5,613 nt of DNA from Burkholderiaceae bacterium. GTDB lineage: Bacteria > Pseudomonadota > Gammaproteobacteria > Burkholderiales > Burkholderiaceae_C. The stretch spans positions 1-5,613 of the forward strand of contig JAIRQU010000006.1 of NCBI GenBank assembly GCA_031256305.1. The letters are read 5' to 3'. Positions 1-4,826 of the stretch are shown in pieces. A model generated the notes under the pieces. That model saw only the letters and a list, made by a program, of their open reading frames with translations. It did no database searches and was not told where the DNA came from. The translations under genes were made by a program, and so were the position numbers. Each line of letters opens with the position of its first letter. Position 1 is the first letter of the stretch.

Positions 1-1
1 C

Positions 2-1090
2 CACACTTTCTCGCGCCGTCAGATGTTTGGCTTGGCGCTGGGTTCGGCTCTGGGCCTGGGTTTGGGCGCGCGGCAAACGTGGGCTGCCGCGCCGGCTGCG
101 TTCACGCCGACGGGCTGGCCTAGCGGTCAGCCGATCACGGTCATCGTGCCGGGCGCGCCTGGCAATTTGCCCTACAACATGATGAAGTTCTTTCTGGCCG
201 AGCGTTTCGGCGCCGCGTTCGGCGTGGCCGTCAACGTCGTGGATCGGGCCGATCAGGACTACTCGGCGGGGGCCGAGCCTGGCGTGGCTGTGAACGCGCC
301 GCCCGATCAGTTCCATGACGCGGTAGGCGTGGCCGGGCTTGTCAAGGCCGCGCCGGACGGACATACGCTGGCCTTTGCCGACATCAGCGAGCTGGTACGG
401 GCGTTTTATCTGGGCAAAATTTCATACGATCCGGCCAAGGACTTCGCGCCGGTGGCCAGCCTGTTCGCTGCGCCCGTACTGCTGTTGGCCACGTCCGCGC
501 TATCGGCGCAAGACACTGCTGATTTCAAGGCATTGCTGGCGCGCGCCAAACAAAAGCCGGGCGCGCTCCAGTGGGCCACGCGCGGCGCGGGGTCGCTGGG
601 GCATTTGATTTTGGAACAGGTTCAGGCCGCGGCGGGTGTGAACATCGCGCCTGTGCCTTACCCGGATGACGCCGCCATCACGGCAGACGCCTTGGCGGGC
701 AAATTCGATCTGCTGGCCATTCCCGCCGGGCCAGCCCTCATCCGCCCGATCAAGGACGGCCAACTGCGGCCCCTGGCCGTGGCCGCGCCCGCGCGCTTGA
801 AGGAGCAACTGCCGGGCGTGCCGACGCTGGCCGAGCTGGACTTGCCCAGCGCCAACTTATCGTCGATCTTTGGTTTCTTTGCCCCGGCGGGCACGCCGTC
901 ATTTATTCTGCAAAAGCTCACGCAGGTGATTAATGCGCAATCGCGCGATGCCGAGGTGCAGCACCACATCGACGCGCAGGGTCTGGTCGCGGTTAGCGGT
1001 TCAGCCGCGAATTTTTCACGGGCCATGACTGAAATGGCGGGCTACATCCGCGCCGCATTGCAGCGCGCGGGCATCAAGACGGTAGCTTAA
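2..1090 (+). CDS. Bug-family (TctC-like) periplasmic solute-binding receptor, 5' partial
   Basis: This is a periplasmic receptor of the tripartite tricarboxylate transporter (Bug/TctC) type, a family that binds small carboxylates. Counting from the ATG at 23, the family signature is visible: a first strand ITVIVPGAPG (38-47), KAAPDGHTL (108-116), SYDPAKDFAPVASL (134-147), the second ligand loop TRGAGSLGHL (186-195), the D-L-A-G-K-F-D stretch (222-229), then IKDGQLRPLAV and LPGVPTLAEL. The reading frame stays open from base 2. It encodes Ser-Arg-Arg-Gln just before the ATG, followed by a Gly/Leu/Ala-rich hydrophobic segment and an Ala-rich cleavage region. This resembles a Tat signal, so the true start probably lies left of the window and the ATG at 23 is internal. 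No tctA/tctB genes are adjacent, as is usual for these 'orphan' receptors. The region after strand 2 (about residues 75-102) is longer than usual. The ligand cannot be predicted. Family call is firm; start is unresolved. Confidence 0.88.
   Translation, partial: HTFSRRQMFGLALGSALGLGLGARQTWAAAPAAFTPTGWPSGQPITVIVPGAPGNLPYNMMKFFLAERFGAAFGVAVNVVDRADQDYSAGAEPGVAVNAPPDQFHDAVGVAGLVKAAPDGHTLAFADISELVRAFYLGKISYDPAKDFAPVASLFAAPVLLLATSALSAQDTADFKALLARAKQKPGALQWATRGAGSLGHLILEQVQAAAGVNIAPVPYPDDAAITADALAGKFDLLAIPAGPALIRPIKDGQLRPLAVAAPARLKEQLPGVPTLAELDLPSANLSSIFGFFAPAGTPSFILQKLTQVINAQSRDAEVQHHIDAQGLVAVSGSAANFSRAMTEMAGYIRAALQRAGIKTVA
11..88 (+). other. Probable twin-arginine (Tat) signal peptide of the Bug receptor
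   Basis: In the receptor frame, bases 11-28 encode S-R-R-Q-M-F. A hydrophobic, uncharged stretch (GLALGSALGLGLG) and an Ala-rich c-region (QTWAAAPAA) follow, with possible Ala-X-Ala cleavage sites. This fits the (S/T)-R-R-x-hydrophobic pattern of Tat leaders. Starting at the ATG at 23 would leave a signal peptide with no basic n-region, which is unlikely. Tat use is an inference, since some Sec signals also carry two arginines. Confidence 0.6.
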
Positions 1091-1596
1091 ACCAGACCTT
1101 GCCGCTCCAGCTTGAAAAAACCCGCGCCCGCGCTTTTGCGGCGCAGCTCTTCGGCGGTGGCGGGGCGCACGGCGGCAATGTGCAAATGCAGGCGCAGCGC
1201 GATGCCCGCCAGCGGGTGATTGCCATCGAGCACAGCGTGCTCCGGGTATAGCTCGGTGACGGTCAGCAGCGCGCCGGGCGTTGCGTCCGCCAGCGCGTCA
1301 GCGGGCAGTGACGCTGCTTCGATCAACATGCCCGGTTCGATATCCGCCGGGAGCCGGTTGCGGGCGAGCAGATACACGCGGGTTTCGTCGTAATCGCCAA
1401 AGGCGCGTTCGGGTTCCAGGTGCAGGTCGAGCGTGTCGCCCGCCTGCTTGTCTTGCAGCGCCTGCTCGATGGCGGGCAGCAGATCGTCGCCGCCGACCAG
1501 AAACTCAACCGGCGCGTCCAGCGTATCGAGCGTTTCGCCCAAAGTGTCTTGCAGCGTCCAGGTCAGCGCGACTACGCATTGGCGGGTGACTTGCAT
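1087..1596 (-). CDS. FKBP-type peptidyl-prolyl cis-trans isomerase (SlyD/SlpA-like)
   Basis: A cytoplasmic FKBP-type prolyl isomerase of the SlyD/SlpA group, 169 aa from the start chosen here, which is the usual family size. No signal peptide or membrane segment is present. The FKBP part appears as VEFLVGGDDLLPAIEQAL (30-47) and EPERAFGDYDE (61-71). The insert-in-flap chaperone region carries the hallmark GNHPLAG at residues 125-131, followed by IALRLHLHIAAVR. Such proteins speed X-Pro isomerisation and act as folding chaperones. There is no His-rich metal-binding tail like that of E. coli SlyD, so it is closer to SlpA. The start MQVTRQCVVALTWTL matches the beginning I remember for Bordetella homologues. 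An ATG 9 nt upstream at 1605 would add three residues, and neither has a convincing Shine-Dalgarno. The open frame continues to 1674, but that extension looks non-coding. The stop codon overlaps the stop of the convergent receptor gene. Confidence 0.9.
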   Translation of the reverse strand: MQVTRQCVVALTWTLQDTLGETLDTLDAPVEFLVGGDDLLPAIEQALQDKQAGDTLDLHLEPERAFGDYDETRVYLLARNRLPADIEPGMLIEAASLPADALADATPGALLTVTELYPEHAVLDGNHPLAGIALRLHLHIAAVRPATAEELRRKSAGAGFFKLERQGLV

Positions 1597-1697
1597 GGCG
1601 GGCATTGTCGCATTTGGGACATTTGACGTTTGGCGCGGGGAATTTCTTGCAGAAGATGCGCCTGGCACGCTCAACGCTGCCTGTATGCTTGGCGTTC
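1597..1697. other. Divergent intergenic region between the FKBP and oxygenase genes
   Basis: About 100 bp separates the two divergent start codons and must hold the promoters of both if they are transcribed from here. A TTGACG hexamer at 1623-1628 (+) resembles a -35 box, but no matching -10 lies 16-18 nt downstream. On the minus strand I also see no convincing -35/-10 pair. Two direct CATTTG repeats (1611-1616, 1620-1625) and a short inverted repeat TTCT-TGC-AGAA (1644-1654) are present, both weak. No operator can be assigned. Confidence 0.4.
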
Positions 1698-2864
1698 ATG
1701 ACTGATCTGCCGCATATCGACACGCCCGCGCCGCTGCTGGGCGGCTTGACGCCCGCGCAATTCATGCAGCGCCATTGGCAGAAAAAGCCGCTGGTGGTGC
1801 ATGGCGCGATGCCCGGCTTCAAACCCGTTTTGACGCGCGCGGCGCTGTTTAGCCTGGCCGCCAGCGACGCGGCGGAATCGCGTCTGGTCTGGCGCGAGGG
1901 CGAGCAATGGCATTTGCGCCGGGGGCCGTTCAAGCGCCTGCCGCCCGTCAAGAGCGGCAACTGGACGGTGCTGGTGCAGGGCGTGGATTTGCACAGCGAT
2001 GCGGCGCGTGCGCTGCTGGAGCAGTTTCGCTTCATACCCGATGCGCGGCTCGATGACCTGATGATTTCTTATGCGGCTGACGGCGGCGGCGTGGGACCCC
2101 ATTTCGACAGCTACGACGTATTCCTGCTGCAAGCGCAAGGGCGGCGGCGCTGGCGCATCGGGCGGCAGAAAAACCGGACCCTGATTGAGGGGCTTCCGGT
2201 CAAAATTCTGGCGCAATTCGAGCCGGAACAGGAACACCTTATGGCGCCGGGCGATCTGCTGTATTTGCCGCCGGGCTGGGCGCACGACGGTGTGGCCGAG
2301 GGCGAGTGCGTGACCTGTTCGGCGGGCTTCCGGCAGCCGGTGCGCGCCGAGCTGGCGCGCGAAGTGCTGCTGCGTCTGGCCGACGATTGCGGCGATCTGA
2401 TGTCCGAGGCGGTGTACCGCGATCCCCGGCAAAGCGCCACTGCGCAGCCCGGCGCGATGCCGCCCGCGATGCTGGACTTTGCACGTGCGGCGTTGGATCA
2501 GGCGCTGGCCGCGCTGGCGAAAAATCAGGGGCTGCTGCAATACCTGGGCGAGACGCTGACCGAACCCAAGCCGACGGTGTGGTTCGAGGCGCGCGGCGAA
2601 GATGAGCAGGCCAATCAGGACGGCGGGATCGCGCTTGACCGCAAAACCCGGATGCTTTACGGCGACACAGGCGGCGCGCACAGTGGCGCGCTGGTGTTCA
2701 TTAACGGCGAGAGCTTTCGCGCCAGCGGCGCCGATGCTGCCTTGATGCGGCGGCTGGCCGACCGGCGCACGTTGACCGCCGCCGAATGCAAACGGCTGAG
2801 CGCCGATGCACGGGAACTGATCGGGCAATGGCGCGAGGCGGGGTGGCTGCATGGGCGCGGCTGA
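1698..2864 (+). CDS. roxA: JmjC/cupin ribosomal protein oxygenase (RoxA/YcfD family, uL16 arginine hydroxylase)
   Basis: A 2-oxoglutarate/Fe(II)-dependent oxygenase of the cupin-4/JmjC ribosomal oxygenase family. The E. coli member YcfD/RoxA hydroxylates an arginine of ribosomal protein L16 (uL16). The 388 aa length fits the family (about 370-390). The N-terminal part (1-90) contains the typical FMQRHWQKKPLVVHGA segment. The JmjC core shows the iron triad: H135 and D137 in GPHFDSYD, and H196 in PPGWAHDG. The HxD-to-distal-His spacing (about 60) agrees with YcfD, and R150 lies where YcfD has its 2-oxoglutarate-binding arginine. The C-terminal third (about 220-388) corresponds to the dimerisation and winged-helix parts. 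The ATG at 1698 was chosen because MTDLPHIDTPAPLLGGLTPAQF reads like family N-termini. In-frame ATGs at 1605 and 1656 would add residues that look non-coding. No clear Shine-Dalgarno precedes 1698. It overlaps the next gene by 14 nt, indicating an operon. The uL16 substrate is inferred from the family. Confidence 0.92.
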   Translation: MTDLPHIDTPAPLLGGLTPAQFMQRHWQKKPLVVHGAMPGFKPVLTRAALFSLAASDAAESRLVWREGEQWHLRRGPFKRLPPVKSGNWTVLVQGVDLHSDAARALLEQFRFIPDARLDDLMISYAADGGGVGPHFDSYDVFLLQAQGRRRWRIGRQKNRTLIEGLPVKILAQFEPEQEHLMAPGDLLYLPPGWAHDGVAEGECVTCSAGFRQPVRAELAREVLLRLADDCGDLMSEAVYRDPRQSATAQPGAMPPAMLDFARAALDQALAALAKNQGLLQYLGETLTEPKPTVWFEARGEDEQANQDGGIALDRKTRMLYGDTGGAHSGALVFINGESFRASGADAALMRRLADRRTLTAAECKRLSADARELIGQWREAGWLHGRG

Positions 2865-3411
2865 AAAAACGCCCGCGCAAGCTATCCAGGGAGCCGAAAC
2901 ACCTGCGGCAGTCTGGCCTGCCGGGGGCTGGTACGAGGGCCGCTACGCGGGGCGCGAGGCATTTGGCCAGTTGCTGCGCGACGGCTTGGCGGCGGCCGCG
3001 CACGCGGGCGTAGCCGAGCTGATCCTGAGCGACCCGGATTTTTCCGACTGGCCGCTGGGCGAGCGCGCGGTGGTGCAAAGCCTCAATGACTGGGCCTTGA
3101 CCACGGGTCAGGGGCGCGTGACCTTGCTGGCCGCCAGCTATGACGAAGTGGTACGGCGGCACGCGCGATTTGTCCAGTGGCGAGTGCAGTGGGCGCACAA
3201 GATCGAATGCCGCCGCTGGCGCGAGGGCGATGCGCAGGAACTGCCCAGCCTGCTGTGGACGCTGCAATGGGCTATGCGGCGCGACGATCTGGAACGCTGC
3301 ACCGGCCTGGCCACGTGCGATCCGCGCTCGCGCGTGGCGCTGCGCGAGCGGATCGGGGAGTGGCTGCGCCGCAGCGCGGCGGGATTTCCCGCGTCTGTAG
3401 CAGGGTTATAA
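2851..3411 (+). CDS. Conserved protein of unknown function (DUF7931-like; often labelled 'histone acetyltransferase HPA2')
   Basis: A soluble 186 aa protein without signal peptide or membrane helix. It resembles a proteobacterial family that databases often label 'histone acetyltransferase HPA2', but I see no GNAT acetyl-CoA motif (R/Q-x-x-G-x-G/A), so that label is not supported. I believe the domain is the one called DUF7931 (from memory). Visible blocks: a Pro/Ala-rich leader (1-25), an aromatic YEGRYAGREAF segment (28-38), LILSDPDFSDWPLGERAVV (57-75), and a basic, Trp-rich block RRHARFVQWRVQWAHKIECRR (102-122) that may be a functional surface. The C-terminus is helical and Arg-rich. Its ATG lies inside the end of the oxygenase gene (14 nt overlap, different frame), with GAGG at 2835-2838 as a possible ribosome site. 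This implies translational coupling. A role near ribosomal protein hydroxylation is only a guess from context. Confidence 0.85.
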   Translation: MGAAEKTPAQAIQGAETPAAVWPAGGWYEGRYAGREAFGQLLRDGLAAAAHAGVAELILSDPDFSDWPLGERAVVQSLNDWALTTGQGRVTLLAASYDEVVRRHARFVQWRVQWAHKIECRRWREGDAQELPSLLWTLQWAMRRDDLERCTGLATCDPRSRVALRERIGEWLRRSAAGFPASVAGL

Positions 3412-3440
3412 ATATCAATTCCCTAGTCAGGAAGCATCAT

Positions 3441-3465
3441 CGCGGCGGACGAGCCGTGTTTTATT
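3441..3465 (+). terminator. Possible weak intrinsic terminator after the oxygenase operon
   Basis: A short stem (3441-3446 with 3453-3458, CGCGGC against GCCGTG, one G-U pair) with a 6 nt loop is followed by TTTTATT. It lies 30 nt after the stop of the unknown-function gene and just before the next promoter. The stem is short and the T-run interrupted, so efficiency is doubtful. Confidence 0.35.
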
Positions 3466-3476
3466 GCACAAGTCCT

Positions 3477-3485
3477 TGCTATAAT
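3477..3485 (+). promoter_or_regulatory. Extended -10 promoter of the small lipoprotein gene
   Basis: TGCTATAAT combines a perfect TATAAT (3480-3485) with the extended -10 TG one base upstream. The best -35 at 17 nt spacing is TGTTTT (3457-3462), which is weak. A TTGCAC at 3464-3469 is too close (10 nt) to serve. Extended -10 promoters can work without a good -35 under the housekeeping sigma factor. Transcription would begin near 3491-3493, giving a leader of about 100 nt. Confidence 0.7.
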
Positions 3486-3520
3486 TTCCATTTGAGCGGG
3501 AAGCACAGTGCACAGCCGGT

Positions 3521-3551
3521 GAGTTCACGGTTGAAGGGCTTGCCCGAACTC
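3521..3551 (+). promoter_or_regulatory. Hairpin in the 5' leader of the lipoprotein gene
   Basis: The leader holds a perfect 6 bp inverted repeat, GAGTTC (3521-3526) against GAACTC (3546-3551). Nested inside is GGG-CTTG-CCC (3536-3545), which would fold as a stable CUUG tetraloop hairpin. A T-rich stretch (TTTTTATT, 3558-3565) follows 6 nt later. It could be a transcript-stabilising structure, a weak attenuator, or chance. No known riboswitch class is recognised. Confidence 0.4.
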
Positions 3552-3576
3552 TTCTAGTTTTTATTACCGTTACTCC

Positions 3577-3583
3577 AAAAGGA
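3577..3583 (+). promoter_or_regulatory. Strong ribosome binding site of the lipoprotein gene
   Basis: AAAAGGA lies 7 nt before the ATG at 3591. It is the clearest Shine-Dalgarno in the window and fixes the lipoprotein start. It suggests high translation, in line with the good promoter upstream. Confidence 0.75.
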
Positions 3584-3590
3584 ATTTGCA

Positions 3591-3890
3591 ATGAAAAAGT
3601 CGCTTCTTCTCGTCGCATTGCTGGCGGCTGTTGCTGGTCTGAGCGCATGCAGCCAGGACAACAGCCAGCCCGCGCCCGCTGCCCCGGCTCCGGTGGCTTC
3701 CGCTGCTGATGAGGCTGCTTCCGTGGCCACGGATGCCGCCTCCGCCGCCGTGGATGCCGCTTCTACCGCCGGCGCTGCCGTGACCGATGCCGCTTCCGCC
3801 GTCGTGACCGATGCGGCTTCGGCCGCGACTGATGCCGCTTCCGCCGCGGCTACCGCAGTCCAAAATGCCGCGAGTGCCGCGACCAATTAA
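3591..3890 (+). CDS. Small Ala-rich repeat lipoprotein
   Basis: A 99 aa lipoprotein. The signal peptide (1-19) has a basic start MKKS, a hydrophobic core and the lipobox L-S-A-C. Cleavage before Cys20 leaves a lipidated, 80-residue mature protein. Ser at +2 (not Asp) favours sorting by Lol to the outer membrane. A Pro/Ala linker (26-36) follows. Then comes a long Ala-rich region (about 40-97) with seven copies of [D/E/N]-A-A-S starting at residues 41, 48, 55, 66, 74, 81 and 92. The spacing of mainly 7 and 11 residues implies one continuous amphipathic helix, perhaps an Ala-zipper coiled coil as in Lpp-type lipoproteins. There is no C-terminal Lys for Lpp-like attachment to peptidoglycan. The gene is a single transcription unit with its own promoter, strong ribosome site and terminator. 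Function is unknown; it is probably an abundant structural or stress-related envelope protein. Confidence 0.88.
   Translation: MKKSLLLVALLAAVAGLSACSQDNSQPAPAAPAPVASAADEAASVATDAASAAVDAASTAGAAVTDAASAVVTDAASAATDAASAAATAVQNAASAATN
3711..3875 (+). repeat. Degenerate in-gene repeat encoding seven [D/E/N]AAS units
   Basis: Within the lipoprotein gene, variants of GATGCCGCTTCCGCC recur at 3711, 3732, 3753, 3786, 3810, 3831 and 3864. The copies at 3786 and 3831 are identical over 15 nt. Others differ mostly at third positions (GCG/GCC, TCC/TCG/TCT), which suggests older duplication kept by selection on the protein. The GC-rich near-repeats could allow slippage or recombination that changes copy number. 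Confidence 0.7.
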
Positions 3891-3914
3891 TTTGGACTGA
3901 GTTTTCGCGCAAGC

Positions 3915-3945
3915 AAAAGCCGCTCGGTATCGAGCGGCTTTTTTT
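3915..3945 (+). terminator. Strong intrinsic terminator of the lipoprotein gene, possibly bidirectional
   Basis: A perfect 8 bp stem, GCCGCTCG (3919-3926) and CGAGCGGC (3931-3938), with a GTAT tetraloop is followed by seven Ts (3939-3945), 25 nt after the lipoprotein stop. Four As precede the stem, so on the minus strand the same hairpin is followed by TTTT. It could therefore also end the convergent bamC-MBL transcript, whose last stop is 77 nt away. Confidence 0.92.
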
Positions 3946-4022
3946 CAGGGGATCGAGACGGCGTGCGCGGCACATTTGCCATCAAGCGCGGGATGGCGTC
4001 GCTGGGCGTTTTTACGAAAGTT
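3946..4022. other. Short convergent intergenic spacer
   Basis: These 77 nt separate the terminator from the stop of the minus-strand MBL gene. I see no promoter, RNA gene or convincing second hairpin; only CGT-TTTT-ACG (4008-4017) is locally palindromic. Open frames crossing it have no coding character. Confidence 0.5.
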
Positions 4023-4823
4023 CTAGACCTCGATCCAGCCCAGCCCGCGCCGGCTGGATACGCGGATATCACTGGGCGCACAGCCTAGCGCGGCAGCCCA
4101 ACCGGCCTGCACCCATTCGGGACGGTTGTTGCGCTCGCTCAAATGCGCCGCGACCGCGGCAGTCAGGCTTGGGTGCTTGAGTTGCGCCAGCGCTTCCAGC
4201 GCTTGGGCATTGCTGAGGTGCCCATGCGGTCCGCGAATGCGGTGTTTCAAGAACGGCGGGTAACTGGAACGTTCCAGCAGGCCGGGGTCGTGGTTGCTTT
4301 CCAGCAGCAGCCCCTGGCAACCGCGCAGCATGTCGATGGCGTGCGGCGTGACGTGTCCCAGATCGGTCAATATGCCCAACCGCCGCGCGCCGTCGCTGGC
4401 GCGCAGTTGCAACGGTTCGCGCGCGTCGTGCGGCACGGTGAACGGTTCAGCCAGCAACGCGCCGATGGCGATAGGCGTGTGGTCGTGGGCAATGCGCATC
4501 AGCGGCGCGATGGCTTGCGTCAGTGGCGGGTCCGCCTGCGCCAGCGCCGCGTCCCAAGTGCCCTGACTGGCCCACACGGGAATGCCCGCGCGCAGCGCTA
4601 AAGGCAGCGCCTGCCCCAGGTGGTCGGCATGTTCGTGGGTGATGAACAGCGCGTCCAGCTCCGCAATGGCCGCGCCCGCGGCTTGCAAGCGCCGCTCAAT
4701 CTGGCGCACGCTCAGGCCGCAATCCACCAGCAGCCGCGCGGGGCGCGAGGCTGTTCCATCCGTGGCTTGAATCAGCGTGGCATTGCCCGCGCTGCCGCTG
4801 GACAGGCTGCGAAAACGCAGCAC
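4023..4823 (-). CDS. MBL-fold metallo-hydrolase (YycJ/WalJ-like)
   Basis: A 266 aa cytoplasmic metallo-beta-lactamase-fold hydrolase. The N-terminus FRSLSSGSAGNATLI (4-18) and LLVDCGLSVRQIERRL (31-46) are typical of the YycJ/WalJ branch. The metal site is well preserved: H63, H65, D67 and H68 in THEHADH, H132 in VPHDA, D154 in ILTDLGH, and a C-terminal histidine in AAHLSERNN (H227). The conserved ESNHDPGLL (175-183) and KHRIRGPHGHLSN (193-205) segments match this branch. YycJ relatives are thought to be nucleases or phosphodiesterases, with some linked to DNA repair or cell-wall control; the substrate here is unknown. The start is GTG at 4823, 3 nt after the bamC stop. A GGCGAG and a GAAG in the bamC end may act as ribosome site. 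The position implies co-transcription and translational coupling with bamC. Confidence 0.9.
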   Translation of the reverse strand: MLRFRSLSSGSAGNATLIQATDGTASRPARLLVDCGLSVRQIERRLQAAGAAIAELDALFITHEHADHLGQALPLALRAGIPVWASQGTWDAALAQADPPLTQAIAPLMRIAHDHTPIAIGALLAEPFTVPHDAREPLQLRASDGARRLGILTDLGHVTPHAIDMLRGCQGLLLESNHDPGLLERSSYPPFLKHRIRGPHGHLSNAQALEALAQLKHPSLTAAVAAHLSERNNRPEWVQAGWAAALGCAPSDIRVSSRRGLGWIEV

Positions 4824-4826
4824 CGG

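Noticed and set aside
1662..1678. A sigma-54-like sequence, CTGGCACG followed by GC at the proper 10 nt GG-GC spacing, upstream of the oxygenase gene.
   Set aside because: The -24 half matches well, but the -12 half lacks the TT. The implied start would leave only about 9 nt before the ATG, and no activator gene or site is seen. Probably chance.
1605..1697. A longer N-terminus for the oxygenase from ATG 1605 or 1656.
   Set aside because: The added residues do not resemble family N-termini, and they would overlap or fill the divergent promoter region.
1671..2852. A 393-codon open frame antisense to the whole oxygenase gene.
   Set aside because: High GC favours long open antisense frames. The product is rich in Arg, Gln, His and Pro without any recognisable fold, whereas the plus-strand frame has a complete iron triad and family motifs.
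3464..3485. TTGCAC and TATAAT as a -35/-10 pair.
   Set aside because: Spacing is only 10 nt, too short for sigma-70. The extended -10 reading is preferred.
3177..3557. Plus-strand open frame covering the end of the unknown-function gene and the promoter region.
   Set aside because: It runs through a terminator-like stem, the promoter and the leader hairpin, has no ribosome site and shows no family resemblance.
3554..3886. Minus-strand Ala-rich frame antisense to the lipoprotein gene.
   Set aside because: Its repeats mirror those of the plus-strand gene, which has a lipobox, ribosome site, promoter and terminator. The antisense frame has none of these.
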